A stretch of DNA of 64,000 bases from Hufsiella arboris (GCF_009834875.1 NZ_WVHT01000004.1:186001-250000); one strand, 5' to 3'; positions 34,731 to 45,118 are shown, numbered from the stretch's first letter. Program-made: numbers and translations. Notes: generated by a model from the letters alone, not told the origin.

Positions 34731-34957
34731 GCCTCCTCGTCTTCAGGTTTTTCCCCTCTTTGTTCTCTGATATCGTTGAATGATTCGAACATTTGCTCAT
34801 CCTGGGGATTTTCCCAGCCCAACCGGTTTTTTCGGGGTGTAGTTTTAAATGACTCATCATGGGTAGCACCATGTCTTGAGTTTTCGTCACCGGCCCGGGC
34901 ACTTAGTTCGTCCTCACCTTTTGTTATACGTTCGTGGTTCTTTTCCTGGTTTTCCAT
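34727..34957 (-). CDS. Small hydrophilic protein
   Basis: 76 residues, very polar and rich in Glu, Lys, Arg, Asn and Asp, with no predicted hydrophobic core; it is likely disordered. The segment GWENPQDEQMFESFNDIREQ may be a short conserved motif. The frame is preferred over the overlapping one (34717-34902, minus) because it uses an ATG with a clear gap upstream and ends exactly against the neighbouring stop. Function unknown. Confidence 0.55.
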   Translation of the reverse strand: MENQEKNHERITKGEDELSARAGDENSRHGATHDESFKTTPRKNRLGWENPQDEQMFESFNDIREQRGEKPEDEEA

Positions 34958-35402
34958 AATTAAGCTTTTTAAGAAAACGCTTTTGACTGCCTATGGTTTT
35001 AGAAACATTATCACGCTTATATTATAGCTTCCGGAATTTCGGCAAGTAATGGCAGGCCAGACAATATCATTAAGTTGAGACACTCAATTATTATTATTGG
35101 AAGCAAGTTTGATGCTTCCGTCCTTAGTTCAATAAACCAGATCGAAGAGGAAAGCTTTTTGATGCAGTACCGTCAATCCCACTAAAAGCGTTCACAAAAA
35201 CTTGAAACGCAGAGCAGCACTGCATCCGCCAAAAGCTGTAACGGCTCGTTTTAAAGAGATTATCCTTAGGCTTTTGCGAACACAAGCCGTTGTTCGTATT
35301 GACTTAATAACTGTGGTGACGAAACGGGACGGCCGAATCATTAAGGCTGTGCAACCCATATTTTAAACCGTCTAACTATCAGCAAAATAAAAGAAAAAAA
35401 GA
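34958..35402. other. Intergenic stretch with no gene seen
   Basis: About 445 bases between the small hydrophilic protein gene and the rpsA promoter. One 50-codon open frame exists on the plus strand around 35000-35190, but it has no usable start and no recognisable similarity. No hairpin with a T-run and no tRNA fold were seen. Confidence 0.4.
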
Positions 35403-35433
35403 TTTAGTAAATTGAATATTCTCCGTACCTTTG
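35403..35433 (+). promoter_or_regulatory. rpsA promoter
   Basis: TACCTTTG at 35426-35433 is an exact -7 box. At the 19-base spacing stands TTTA (35403-35406), one base off TTTG. Transcription should start near 35438. Confidence 0.6.
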
Positions 35434-35437
35434 CAGT

Positions 35438-35453
35438 CCCGATTGAGGTCGGG
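35438..35453 (+). promoter_or_regulatory. Hairpin at the 5' end of the rpsA leader
   Basis: CCCGA-TTGAGG-TCGGG, a 5-6-bp stem, begins about where transcription should start and lies about 20 bases before the ATG. S1 is known to control its own translation in other bacteria; whether this stem is involved is inference. Confidence 0.35.
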
Positions 35454-35473
35454 AAAAGGAGACAAATTAATTA

Positions 35474-37432
35474 ATGGCTAAAAAACAAGAAGCAGAAAAA
35501 GAGTTAAAAGCTAAAGAAGCGGAACTCGGAACAGTAAGCACTTCGGTGAAAGAAAAAGAAAACATTGAATCAGAAGCTGATTCATTGTCTATCGAAGACA
35601 TCAAATCCAAAACATTGGTTACCCCAACGGGCGACTTTGATTGGGATGCTGATGAAAAAGGCTTCGGCAATTACAGCGCAGAAGAGCGTGCAAAGCTTGA
35701 AGAGCAGTATGCCGGCACTTTCCACTCGATCAACAAAGGAGAAATTATCTCTGGTATCGTTGTATCGATTAACAACAAAGATGTGGTATTGAACATCGGT
35801 TTCAAATCTGATGGACTGGTATCATTATCTGAATTCCGCGACACGCCTGACTTGAAAGTTGGCGACGCAGTTGATGTGTTCGTTGAATCTCAGGAAGATG
35901 CTAACGGGCAGTTAGTACTTTCCCGCAAGCGTGCTAAAACTCAAAAATCATGGGAAACCATTAATGCAGCTTTGGATAACGATACAATCATCAATGGTTT
36001 TGTAAAAAGCCGTACTAAAGGTGGTTTGATCGTTGATATCATGGGTGTTGAAGCCTTCTTACCAGGATCACAGATTGACATTAAGCCAATTCGTGATTAC
36101 GATGTGTACGTTGGTAAAACCATGGAATTTAAAGTTGTAAAGATCAACCACGAATTTAAAAACGTAGTAGTATCACATAAAGTTCTTATCGAGGACGATT
36201 TGGAAAATCAAAAAATCGAAATCGTTGCTAAACTTGAAAAAGGACAGGTTCTTGAAGGAACTGTTAAAAATATCACTGACTTCGGTGTGTTCATCGACTT
36301 GGGTGGTGTTGACGGATTACTTCACATTACTGATATTTCATGGGGTCGTATCGATCATCCGAAAGAAGTATTATCACTTGATCAGAAAATCAACGTGGTT
36401 GTTCTTGACTTTGATGATGAGAAAAAACGTATCGCCCTTGGCTTGAAACAATTAACTCCACATCCTTGGGAGTCATTGGATACTAACATCGCCGTTGGCT
36501 CAACTGTCAAAGGTAAGATCGTTACCGTTGCTGATTACGGCGCATTCCTTGAAATCACCCCTGGTGTTGAAGGATTGATCCACGTATCAGAAATGTCATG
36601 GTCACAAAACCTACGTAGCCCTCAGGAATTCCTGAAAGTTGGCGACGAAATCGAAGCTCAGGTGTTAACACTTGATCGCGATGAGCGCAAGATGAGCCTT
36701 GGTATCAAACAATTGACTCCAGATCCATGGAAAAACATCGCAGAACGTTACCCTGTTGGAAGCCAGCACAAAGCTGTTGTTAAAAACATGACTAACTTCG
36801 GTGTATTTGTTGAAATCGAAGAAGGCGTTGACGGATTGATTCACATCTCTGACCTTTCATGGTCTAAGAAAATCAACCATCCAAATGAATTCACTAAAGT
36901 TGGTGAAGAATTAGATGTGGTTGTTTTAGAGCTTGACGAAGAAAACCGCAAATTAAGTTTAGGTCACAAGCAATTAGAAGAAAACCCTTGGGAAACTTTC
37001 GAAACAATCTTCACATTGGATTCAATCCACGAAGGAACCGTATTGAAAGTAACTGACAAAGGTGATGTAATTGCGCTTCCTTATGGTGTTGAAGGTTTTG
37101 CTCCAAGCAAACACACCATCAAAGAAGATGGCAAAGCTTTAAAAGCTGATGAAGTTGCTGATTTCAAAATCATCGAGTTCAATAAAGATTCAAAACGAAT
37201 CGTAGTATCTCACTCACGTATCTGGGAAGAAGCTAAGAACGAAGCACGTAACGCTGAAAATGCACAACGTAAAAACGATCAGAAAGCTGCTGCCAGCGCT
37301 GTGAAGAAAGTGAAAGATTCAGTTGAGAAATCTACACTTGGCGACTTAAGCGTTCTTGCTCAGCTAAAAGAGCAAATGGAAGGTGCTGAAAGTAAAGCCA
37401 AAAAAACTTCAGGATCAGAAGAAGCTAAATAG
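35474..37432 (+). CDS. rpsA: 30S ribosomal protein S1
   Basis: 652 residues. After an acidic N-terminal extension (about residues 1-90) come repeated S1 RNA-binding domains; clear units begin with GEIISGIVVSINNKDVVLNIG, NGFVKSRTKGGLIVDIMGVEAF, GQVLEGTVKNITDFGVFIDLGG, GSTVKGKIVTVADYGAFLEI, GSQHKAVVKNMTNFGVFVEIEE and a weaker GTVLKVTDKGDVIALPYGVEG. That makes six, as in full-length S1. The C-terminal tail is Lys/Ala/Glu-rich. S1 unwinds and feeds mRNA to the ribosome, a role of particular weight where Shine-Dalgarno sequences are rare. Codon use is notably uniform, as expected for a highly expressed gene. Confidence 0.96.
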   Translation: MAKKQEAEKELKAKEAELGTVSTSVKEKENIESEADSLSIEDIKSKTLVTPTGDFDWDADEKGFGNYSAEERAKLEEQYAGTFHSINKGEIISGIVVSINNKDVVLNIGFKSDGLVSLSEFRDTPDLKVGDAVDVFVESQEDANGQLVLSRKRAKTQKSWETINAALDNDTIINGFVKSRTKGGLIVDIMGVEAFLPGSQIDIKPIRDYDVYVGKTMEFKVVKINHEFKNVVVSHKVLIEDDLENQKIEIVAKLEKGQVLEGTVKNITDFGVFIDLGGVDGLLHITDISWGRIDHPKEVLSLDQKINVVVLDFDDEKKRIALGLKQLTPHPWESLDTNIAVGSTVKGKIVTVADYGAFLEITPGVEGLIHVSEMSWSQNLRSPQEFLKVGDEIEAQVLTLDRDERKMSLGIKQLTPDPWKNIAERYPVGSQHKAVVKNMTNFGVFVEIEEGVDGLIHISDLSWSKKINHPNEFTKVGEELDVVVLELDEENRKLSLGHKQLEENPWETFETIFTLDSIHEGTVLKVTDKGDVIALPYGVEGFAPSKHTIKEDGKALKADEVADFKIIEFNKDSKRIVVSHSRIWEEAKNEARNAENAQRKNDQKAAASAVKKVKDSVEKSTLGDLSVLAQLKEQMEGAESKAKKTSGSEEAK

Positions 37433-37455
37433 TTTAGATTCCGAATAATAAGTTT

Positions 37456-37492
37456 AACCCATCCGTTGTAAAGCGGATGGGTTTTTTGTTTT
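37456..37492 (+). terminator. rpsA terminator
   Basis: AACCCATCCG / CGGATGGGTT stem followed by TTTTTGTTTT. Confidence 0.9.
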
Positions 37493-37529
37493 AGTTGCCA
37501 TTCAAACAGCGACGCTGGCTTATGCCGAC

Positions 37530-37559
37530 TTGATATAAAAGCATTTTTTTCTACCTTTG
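37530..37559 (+). promoter_or_regulatory. pyrR-pyrB promoter
   Basis: TTG (37530-37532), 19 bases, TACCTTTG (37552-37559): perfect consensus. The leader to the pyrR ATG at 37578 is only about 14 bases, too short for a PyrR-type attenuator upstream of pyrR. Confidence 0.8.
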
Positions 37560-37577
37560 CCCAAATCAAAACCACTG

Positions 37578-38120
37578 ATGCAATCACTAACCCTGCTCGA
37601 CGGTCAGAAGTTTCAAATCACCATCCAACGCCTTTGCAGGCAACTTATTGAAAATCACGATAATTTTTCCAATTCGGTAATTTTAGGTATTCAACCGCGC
37701 GGAATTTACCTTTCGCAACGGATTTCTGAAGAGCTGAAAAAGATCTTGCCGGACGCGAATATTTTGAGCGGAATACTTGATATCACGTTTTACCGTGATG
37801 ACTTCAGACGCAAGGAAGGACCGCTCGTTCCAAGCAGCACGGAGATCGATTTTATTATCGAAGGCAAAAAAGTGATTCTGATCGACGATGTATTGTGGAC
37901 AGGCCGAACGATACGGTCAGCTTTAGATGCCATGCTTGCATTCGGGCGGCCCGAAAAAGTCGAAATGCTTGTATTGGTTGACCGTCGGTTTTCCCGTCAG
38001 ATACCTGTTGAAGCCGACTATATCGGGATAGAGGTAGATACGATCAGTTCACAGCGGGTTGTTGTAACCTGGGCAGAAGCAGACCAGAAAGACCAGGTTA
38101 TTTTATTATCAGAAGATTAA
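37578..38120 (+). CDS. pyrR: Bifunctional pyr operon regulator / uracil phosphoribosyltransferase
   Basis: 180 residues from the ATG at 37578; a TTG at 37557 lies inside the promoter box. It is a type I phosphoribosyltransferase: VILIDDVLWTGRTIRSAL is the PRPP loop, and ILGIQPRGIYLSQRI and ITFYRDDFRR are further PyrR blocks (the latter the flexible dimer/RNA-contact region). In Firmicutes PyrR senses UMP and binds attenuators in pyr mRNA; in Bacteroidota its regulatory role is less established. It is followed 21 bases later by pyrB. Confidence 0.93.
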   Translation: MQSLTLLDGQKFQITIQRLCRQLIENHDNFSNSVILGIQPRGIYLSQRISEELKKILPDANILSGILDITFYRDDFRRKEGPLVPSSTEIDFIIEGKKVILIDDVLWTGRTIRSALDAMLAFGRPEKVEMLVLVDRRFSRQIPVEADYIGIEVDTISSQRVVVTWAEADQKDQVILLSED

Positions 38121-38141
38121 CATCCGCGAAAAATTTTAATA

Positions 38142-39080
38142 ATGTCAGAAACCGTTCAAAAACTAAGCACCAGGCATTTATTAGGCATAAAAGACCTGAC
38201 AACCCGCGACATAGAACTTATTTTTGAAACAGCAGACACTTTTAAAGACGTTTTAAACCGGCCAATCAAAAAAGTTCCTTCCCTGCGGGATATAACTATT
38301 GCCAATATATTTTTTGAAAACTCGACACGTACGAGATTGTCTTTTGAGCTTGCCCAAAAACGCTTGTCGGCAGATATTGTGAATTTCGCAGCTTCGTCCT
38401 CATCGGTAAGCAAAGGAGAAACATTGATCGATACGGTGAATAATATTCTCGCCATGAAGGTTGACATGATCGTTATGCGTCATCCTTATCCCGGTGCCGG
38501 AGTGTTTTTGAGCAGGCATGTGAATGCGCAAATTGTAAATGCAGGTGACGGCGCACATGAGCATCCAACACAAGCCTTACTGGATGCTTTCTCGATCAGG
38601 GAAAAATATGGCGATGTGGCCGGCAAAAAAGTGGCGATAATCGGCGATATACTTCACTCACGCGTAGCATTATCCAACATTTTGTGCCTACAGAAACTTG
38701 GAGCGGAAGTAATGGTGTGCGGGCCAACTACACTGATCCCGAAACACATAGGATCGCTCGGCGTGAAGGTTGAGCATGATCTTCTTACTGCTCTTAACTG
38801 GTGCGACGTAGCTAATATGCTGCGGATTCAGCTGGAAAGACAGGATATTAAATATTTCCCTTCTCTTCGTGAATACTCAATGCTATATGGGTTAAATAAA
38901 AGAATCCTTGATTCGCTCGACAAGGAAATCACCGTTATGCATCCCGGCCCGATCAATCGCGGAGTTGAAATAACAAGCGATGTTGCCGACAGTAAGCAGT
39001 CTATTATATTAGACCAGGTAGAAAATGGTGTTGCAATCCGAATGGCCGTTTTATATCTGCTGGCAGGACAGGCAAGTTAA
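38142..39080 (+). CDS. pyrB: Aspartate carbamoyltransferase catalytic chain
   Basis: 312 residues. [12 protein letters not shown] is the carbamoyl-phosphate loop; [25 protein letters not shown] and [12 protein letters not shown] are the substrate-binding blocks. It forms carbamoyl-aspartate, the committed step of pyrimidine synthesis. No pyrI regulatory subunit gene follows, as is usual when pyrR and pyrB are paired. It shares the pyrR promoter. Confidence 0.97.
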   Translation: MSETVQKLSTRHLLGIKDLTTRDIELIFETADTFKDVLNRPIKKVPSLRDITIANIFFENSTRTRLSFELAQKRLSADIVNFAASSSSVSKGETLIDTVNNILAMKVDMIVMRHPYPGAGVFLSRHVNAQIVNAGDGAHEHPTQALLDAFSIREKYGDVAGKKVAIIGDILHSRVALSNILCLQKLGAEVMVCGPTTLIPKHIGSLGVKVEHDLLTALNWCDVANMLRIQLERQDIKYFPSLREYSMLYGLNKRILDSLDKEITVMHPGPINRGVEITSDVADSKQSIILDQVENGVAIRMAVLYLLAGQAS

Positions 39081-39209
39081 GCCGATTTTTCAACACTGCA
39101 TACCAATTATTAAATCATTACGTTAAATTCACTGTTTTCAACACCTGTTAATTTCTAATGTTAATTTCGGGCAGTTGTTAATATTAAATTAGCTTTCTCA
39201 GACCAAACT

Positions 39210-42200
39210 ATGTACAAAAAATACATCCGGATAACATTCGTCTTCAGCTTGATAAGTTGTGCTGCTGCTGCTCAATCTACCGCCTGGTATGATATAAATC
39301 AGTACTGCAAAAGTGGAATGGAACTTTATGAAAAAGGGAAATATGCTGCAGCGAGCTATCAGTTTAGTAAAGTTAACGATTATCAGATCGTCGATTTGGA
39401 AAGAGATAAAAATGCTTCATTAATTAAAGAGAATGCGGAATATTACCAGGCTGTTTGTGCGCTTGAACTCTCGAATGAAGATGCAGAAAGCCTTTTTTTA
39501 AAGTATATCAGAAACCATCCGGAAAGCGCTAATACCAAATCCGCTTATTTCCAGGTCGGCAAGTCTTATTTCAATCAGAAAGATTATACCAAGTCGCTTG
39601 AATGGTTCAAAAAGTTAGACATGAACAGTTTGACCGGGGCCGAAAGCCAGGAATATCGTTTCAAACTCGGTTATGACTATTTTGAACTAAAAGACTATAA
39701 CAATGCCGAGCCAATTTTTTCTAAGCTTAAAGAAGAAAAAGGACAATACCAGGAATCCTCAATTTATTACTACGCCTACATCAATTATGCCGATGCAGAT
39801 TATAAAACGGCATTACGTGAATTTGAACGGCTAAAAAACTCTAAGCAATACCAAAGCAGTTATCCGTACTATCTTTCTGCTCTTTATTTTCTTGACAAGC
39901 GATATGACGACGTCTTATCATACACGATTCCTGCGATTCAAACCATCGATGAGCAGTATAAGGGTGAAATGTATCGCATCGTTGCCGCTACTTATTTTGC
40001 TAAAAACGACTATAAAACTGCGTTAGATTATTACCTGAAATTTCAGCAAAAGGATAACGGAAAAACGCAAAATAACCAGGACGATTACCAGATCGGTTAC
40101 ACTTATTTCAAATTAGGGAATAACGAAAACGCAATCAAAGAACTGGAGAAAATGAACTCGCCCGATATTTATTATCAAAACGGAATGATCGTTCTGGGGA
40201 ATGCATTTTTGAAAACGAATAATAAGCAAGGTGCGCGAAACGCTTTCTTCAGGGCTTCAAAACTCACTTTCGACAAAGCTCTTACTGAAGAAGGTTTGTT
40301 CAATTATGCAAAACTCTCTTACGAGCTGGAATTTCATTCAGTCGCACTTGATGCTACGAGACAGTTTATCAAGGCCTATCCGAAATCCAAACGGATTAAC
40401 GAAGCAAAAACGCTTCTTGGCGAGGTTTTGCTAAGTACAAAAAACTACAAAGACGCAGTTGATATACTCGAATCGATAACCAACCGTGATGAAGAAGGCG
40501 ATGCAATCTACCAAAAGGTAACTTATTACCGTGGCCTGGAATTTTACAATGAGCGAGCGTTTGAAAACAGTATTTCGCTGTTTATGCGTTCACAACAGAA
40601 CAAAAGCGACGAAGAAACTTATGCCCTTGCTACTTACTGGCTGGCAGAGGCTATGTTTGAAGTAAGGAAATATGGAGAATCTGTCGCGCAATTTGAAAAG
40701 TTCCTTAGCATTCCTGCAGCCAAGAAAACAGACGTTTACAATTATGCCAATTATGCGTTGGGCTATTCCGCGTTTCAAAATGAAAGCTACTCAAAAGCCG
40801 CTAACTACTTCGCTCGCTTTTTAACTGGCGATGAAAAAGATCAGAATACCATAAATGATGCAGTATTGCGTTTGGGCGATTCATATTTCGTTTTGAAGAG
40901 TTATGACAAAGCAATGCAGGAATATAACAGGATCATCACAAGCGGCGCACAGGGAACGGATTATGCGATGTTTCAGAAAGGAATGATACAGGGATTACAG
41001 GAGCAATACGATGCAAAAATTGCCACCCACCAGGCTTTAATAGATCGGTATCCCAATTCGAACTATGCTGATGACGCCGGCTTTGAAATGGCCTATACGT
41101 ATTTTGTCAAAGGCGATTATGACCGCTCTAAAAACGACCTGACAAACCTAATCGCTAAATATCCGCGAAGCAGTTATGTCCCACGCGCCTTAGTTACAAT
41201 TGGCTTAGTTCAGTACAATCAGAAAGATGATGAAGCAGCCAAGGCGACTTTTGAACGTGTTGTTAAAGATTACTCTACCACAGACGAAGCTAAGCAAGCT
41301 CTTGAATCCGTTAAAAATATTTACCTGGATAAAGGTGATGCAAGTGGATTTTTAGGCTATGCCAATACTACCGGAATTGGAAATCTGAGCACTTACGAAC
41401 AGGACAATATCATGTTCCAGGCGGCGAATAACCTATTTTTGAAAGGAGATTATAACGGCGCATTCCAGGCTGTAAATGCTTACTTTGACAAGTTCCCTAA
41501 AGCGGTAAATGATAAGCAGGCCAAATTTATCAGGGCGGAATCCCTGGTTAAAATTGGTCGCCCGGATGAAGCGATACCAGACTATGCCTATATTTTAAAT
41601 GACTGGACAAGCGACTATACTGAACGTGCTCTGATCAGCATTTCGAACCTGTATCTAAAACAGAAGAAATATAACGAAGCGGTGGTCTATCTTAAAAAGC
41701 TGGAAACCACATCGGAATACAAATCCCATTATGGTTATGCGATTAACAACCTGATCGATTCATACAGCAATATGGGTATGGCAGATGATGTTCTGAAATA
41801 CGCCACCCTGATCAAAGCTTTCGAAAAATCATCGGAAGATGATAAAAATCGCGCAACGCTTTATGCCGGCAAGGCATACCTGATGAAAGAGGATACCACA
41901 AGCGCCTACAAGCAATTCGAAAGCGTTGTTGCGAAAACCCAGAATATTTCCGCAGCAGAAGCGAAATATAACATCGCGAATATTCAATACTCCCGCGGCG
42001 AATATAAAGCATCTCAAAAAACCGCCTTTGAGCTGATCAACAAAATGCCGTCGTTCGATTACTGGGTAGCTAAAAGCTTCATTTTACTTGCGGATAATTA
42101 TATCGCCCTGAAAGATGATTTCCAGGCAAAGAGTACTCTTCAAAGTGTCATAGAAAATTATAAGGGTGATGACGATGTGTTACCGACGGCAAAAGCAAGG

Positions 42201-42227
42201 TTGGGAACAATTAGTGATAAAAAATAG
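39210..42227 (+). CDS. Large exported TPR protein of an ExbBD/TonB-linked cluster
   Basis: 1005 residues. A signal peptide ends near residue 21 (SCAAAAQ). The remainder is about twenty TPR/Sel1-like helical repeats, for example AYFQVGKSYFNQKDYTKSLEWFKKL, AKTLLGEVLLSTKNYKDAVDIL and DAGFEMAYTYFVKGDYDRSKNDL. No lipobox, so it should be soluble in the periplasm or on the inner face of the outer membrane. It starts a block of six genes with very small gaps. The next gene, a beta-barrel protein, begins 3 bases after its stop, suggesting that the two act together. The exact function is not known to me. Confidence 0.82.
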   Translation: MYKKYIRITFVFSLISCAAAAQSTAWYDINQYCKSGMELYEKGKYAAASYQFSKVNDYQIVDLERDKNASLIKENAEYYQAVCALELSNEDAESLFLKYIRNHPESANTKSAYFQVGKSYFNQKDYTKSLEWFKKLDMNSLTGAESQEYRFKLGYDYFELKDYNNAEPIFSKLKEEKGQYQESSIYYYAYINYADADYKTALREFERLKNSKQYQSSYPYYLSALYFLDKRYDDVLSYTIPAIQTIDEQYKGEMYRIVAATYFAKNDYKTALDYYLKFQQKDNGKTQNNQDDYQIGYTYFKLGNNENAIKELEKMNSPDIYYQNGMIVLGNAFLKTNNKQGARNAFFRASKLTFDKALTEEGLFNYAKLSYELEFHSVALDATRQFIKAYPKSKRINEAKTLLGEVLLSTKNYKDAVDILESITNRDEEGDAIYQKVTYYRGLEFYNERAFENSISLFMRSQQNKSDEETYALATYWLAEAMFEVRKYGESVAQFEKFLSIPAAKKTDVYNYANYALGYSAFQNESYSKAANYFARFLTGDEKDQNTINDAVLRLGDSYFVLKSYDKAMQEYNRIITSGAQGTDYAMFQKGMIQGLQEQYDAKIATHQALIDRYPNSNYADDAGFEMAYTYFVKGDYDRSKNDLTNLIAKYPRSSYVPRALVTIGLVQYNQKDDEAAKATFERVVKDYSTTDEAKQALESVKNIYLDKGDASGFLGYANTTGIGNLSTYEQDNIMFQAANNLFLKGDYNGAFQAVNAYFDKFPKAVNDKQAKFIRAESLVKIGRPDEAIPDYAYILNDWTSDYTERALISISNLYLKQKKYNEAVVYLKKLETTSEYKSHYGYAINNLIDSYSNMGMADDVLKYATLIKAFEKSSEDDKNRATLYAGKAYLMKEDTTSAYKQFESVVAKTQNISAAEAKYNIANIQYSRGEYKASQKTAFELINKMPSFDYWVAKSFILLADNYIALKDDFQAKSTLQSVIENYKGDDDVLPTAKARLGTISDKK

Positions 42228-42230
42228 AAC

Positions 42231-43976
42231 ATGAGATTCAACTATTTTATTTTAAGTATAGCATTAACTGTTGCGGCAGGTTCCGGAGCATTTGCTCAGA
42301 AAAAACCTGCGGACAAAAAGCCGGCAGACAAAACTGCCAAACCAGCCGATAAAACAACAAAGCCCGCTGAAAAAACAACGCCGGCAACAACCGACAAAAA
42401 ACAGGATGCTGCCAGCAATGCCGTAGCCGAAGAAATTGAGGTTGTAAGGCCGTACAAACCGGTGCTTGCGGATGTTTCTAAAATCAGGCGTTCGCCCGAA
42501 ATGGATCTGAACAAAACGTTCAAACCGCAGCTAAATTACTCTATCAGCGATAAAAGGCTGGAACAAAACAGCGATATCAGGCAATTACAATCTCAGCCAC
42601 TGGCAGAGATTATTCAACCAGAATTAACAAATAACTATGTTAAAATCGGGCTTGGTAACCTTGCAACCGGCTTTGGAGAAGTTTATGTAAACACCGGGAA
42701 GGATGAAGCTTTACAGGGCGGCGTATTTTTCAAGCATTTTAACCAAAAAGGTGATATTGACGGGCAAAAAGTTTCGCGGCAGCAATTCGGAATTTTTGGA
42801 AGAAGCATCCAGGATAAATTTGCGGTCAACGGAGATCTGACTTATCATCGGTTTGCGACAAACTTTTATGGGTTCATACCGGAACAACCGGCACCGACGA
42901 CAGATATCGAAAAGCAAACCTACAACTTGATCGAATTAAACGGCGATATCGGCAATAACTTCAATCAGGATGATCAAGCCGTAGAATATAAAGTGAAGGC
43001 AAACGCCTATTATCTGAATAACAAAACGGATCAGAAAGAAACTTCTTTCAAACTGGACGGGTATGTAAACAAGGCGATCAACCAGTTTAACGTTGGCGCT
43101 AATCTGGTGGGCGACTTCACCAATATCAATCAGCCGTTATTTAATACCAGCAACAATATTTTCAGGCTGAAACCTTACGTAAAGTTTCAGGGAACTAACT
43201 ATATGCTGAAGATCGGCTTGAATTTCGCGAGTGAATTTGGTGATTCAACCAGTACCAACTTTCTACCTGACGTAACCGCGGAATTCGCCCTCGCACCTGA
43301 ATACGCAACCATATTCGCGGGATACACCGGAGATGTCATTAAAACCTCGTTACGAAATACTGCGACTGAAAACCCTTACATCAATCAAAATATCGCTATT
43401 GTAAACGCGCTGGAAAAAAGCAATATTTTTGGCGGGATAAAGGGTAACGCCGGTGCCGGATTTGGGTATAAAGCAATGGTTTCCTATCGCACCATTGAAA
43501 ACATGCCCCTCTTTATCAATGATAGCCAGTCACCTAATAAATTCGACCTGACTTACGATTCAAAAGCAAAGGTATTCAGCCTGGAAGGTGAAATCAGCTT
43601 AAAGGCGTCGGAAGCAATACTTTGGACGGGTCGCTTTATAACATCGAATTATGATGTTTCGCAACAACGGGAAGCATGGTTTAAACCAACGCTTCAGTTA
43701 GTCTCAAATGTTCGGGCTAACATCAACAAAGCATTTTCTGTTGATGGAGAAGTAGTGATAAACGGAGGATCAAAGGCCTTTGTTCCGGCAAATCCTGATC
43801 AGATATTGACGCTTGACAGCTATGTCGATCTGAGCGGCGGCGCAGAATACCGTCTTAAAAATAACATTGGTATTTATCTGAGGGTAAACAATATCCTTAA
43901 TTCACAATACGAACGATACCTGTATTATCCAAAAGTAGGAATCAATTTCCTTGGAGGTTTAAACTATTCGTTCTGA
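42231..43976 (+). CDS. Outer-membrane beta-barrel protein (TonB-dependent-receptor-like)
   Basis: 581 residues. A signal peptide ends near residue 22 (SGAFAQ). Residues ~23-60 are a low-complexity (K)PADK repeat, probably a flexible periplasmic linker. A conserved block follows (EEIEVVRPYKPVLADVSKIR). The rest alternates amphipathic strands and ends in GGLNYSF, with the terminal Phe typical of outer-membrane barrels; the last ~100 residues (DLSGGAEYRLKNNIGIYLRVNNILN) resemble the C-terminus of TonB-dependent receptors. No complete plug domain was seen. It lies between the TPR gene and the HU/SPOR gene of the cluster. Confidence 0.75.
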   Translation: MRFNYFILSIALTVAAGSGAFAQKKPADKKPADKTAKPADKTTKPAEKTTPATTDKKQDAASNAVAEEIEVVRPYKPVLADVSKIRRSPEMDLNKTFKPQLNYSISDKRLEQNSDIRQLQSQPLAEIIQPELTNNYVKIGLGNLATGFGEVYVNTGKDEALQGGVFFKHFNQKGDIDGQKVSRQQFGIFGRSIQDKFAVNGDLTYHRFATNFYGFIPEQPAPTTDIEKQTYNLIELNGDIGNNFNQDDQAVEYKVKANAYYLNNKTDQKETSFKLDGYVNKAINQFNVGANLVGDFTNINQPLFNTSNNIFRLKPYVKFQGTNYMLKIGLNFASEFGDSTSTNFLPDVTAEFALAPEYATIFAGYTGDVIKTSLRNTATENPYINQNIAIVNALEKSNIFGGIKGNAGAGFGYKAMVSYRTIENMPLFINDSQSPNKFDLTYDSKAKVFSLEGEISLKASEAILWTGRFITSNYDVSQQREAWFKPTLQLVSNVRANINKAFSVDGEVVINGGSKAFVPANPDQILTLDSYVDLSGGAEYRLKNNIGIYLRVNNILNSQYERYLYYPKVGINFLGGLNYSF

Positions 43977-44019
43977 TCGTTAATTTTGCCGGCTTAAAAA
44001 TATAACTAACTTTACCCGG

Positions 44020-45117
44020 ATGGATATTGGGCAATACATAACAGAACTTCTGAACGACCATGATGTGGTCGGCGTGCCCGGTTTTGGAAGTTTTTTCAAA
44101 ACAAATTCACCGTCTTATTTTGATCCGGAAACAAACACGTTTTTTCCTGGCCACCAGCATATAGGCTTCCGAGATGAGGTAGAAAATGATGCTGTACTTG
44201 TCGATCATATAGTCAGCAGCAGAAATATATCCGAAAATTCTGCACGTTATTTCGCAACAAATTTCGGTGGCGAAATTAACCGCAAACTGAACGAAACGGG
44301 AGTTGCCGATGCCGGCAGCCTTGGCCGGTTTACAAGAAACGATGAGCGCTTTCAATTCAAGCCGGCTTATTTTGATTCCGATGAGGCAAATTTCGGTCTG
44401 CAGCCAGTTGAAGATCTTGTTAAGTTAGTTTCTGCAGCGGCCGAAACAAAACCATATAGCGGAGCCGCCGTAAATCTTAACAGTCCCGCTCCTGCTATTA
44501 AGCAGCCTCTGGTTGCCCATGAGCCAGCTGTTCCGGACCTGGCGGAAGCGATATCTGAAGACGAAACGAATGAGCCAGACGAAGTACTTTCAAGGCGCAG
44601 CAATAAGTGGATTATCATTCTAACCACATTGGTGGTAATAGCGGCAGCAGCGGCTGTTATTCAGTATTACTATCCGCAAATTAATAGTTATTTTAACCAC
44701 TTGGACAAGCCGAAGCCGGCTCCGAAAATATCGCCTGCACCTAAACAGGCGACGGAATCTGATTCTCTTTCGTTTGCCGACAGCGTGATGGCGAATGCAA
44801 AAAAAGCCGATTTACAGGTAGAAAAAGCAAGAGACACAGCCGAAATTTCTGTTAAAACAAAAACATTGCCGAATCCTGCGTCCAGAACAACAGTGGAAAT
44901 CATCGGAGCAGCATTAGCAAATCAGAAGGATGCCGATAGTTATGTTAAGAATTTACGTTCGGCGGGTTTTGATGCACGCGTGGTTAAAAGAACTAAAAAA
45001 TGGATATTAGTTAGTTTGGGATCTTTTAAAGATAGGAGCTCGGCAGAGAAGGAACTTCCACGATTTAAGAAAATACAACCCGGTGCTTACCTCAAAGAAT
45101 TGAAAATAACACAATAA
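44020..45117 (+). CDS. HU-CCDC81 and SPOR-domain membrane protein
   Basis: 365 residues. The N-terminus (residues ~1-125) matches the bacterial HU-CCDC81 pair (MDIGQYITELLNDHDVVGVPGFGSF; ISENSARYFATNFGGEINRKL). One membrane helix lies at about 196-215 (WIIILTTLVVIAAAAAVIQY). A proline/alanine linker and a C-terminal SPOR domain follow (about 290-365: EIIGAALANQKDADSYVKNLRSAGFDARVV). SPOR domains bind denuded peptidoglycan at division sites; the HU-like part would face the cytoplasm. In Bacteroidota this architecture is often found beside exbB/exbD, as here. exbB starts one base after its stop. Confidence 0.88.
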   Translation: MDIGQYITELLNDHDVVGVPGFGSFFKTNSPSYFDPETNTFFPGHQHIGFRDEVENDAVLVDHIVSSRNISENSARYFATNFGGEINRKLNETGVADAGSLGRFTRNDERFQFKPAYFDSDEANFGLQPVEDLVKLVSAAAETKPYSGAAVNLNSPAPAIKQPLVAHEPAVPDLAEAISEDETNEPDEVLSRRSNKWIIILTTLVVIAAAAAVIQYYYPQINSYFNHLDKPKPAPKISPAPKQATESDSLSFADSVMANAKKADLQVEKARDTAEISVKTKTLPNPASRTTVEIIGAALANQKDADSYVKNLRSAGFDARVVKRTKKWILVSLGSFKDRSSAEKELPRFKKIQPGAYLKELKITQ

Positions 45118-45118
45118 T

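Noticed and set aside
35000-35190. About 50 open codons upstream of rpsA ending in MQYRQSH
   Set aside because: No start codon until near its end, no similarity recognised, and the length is within chance.
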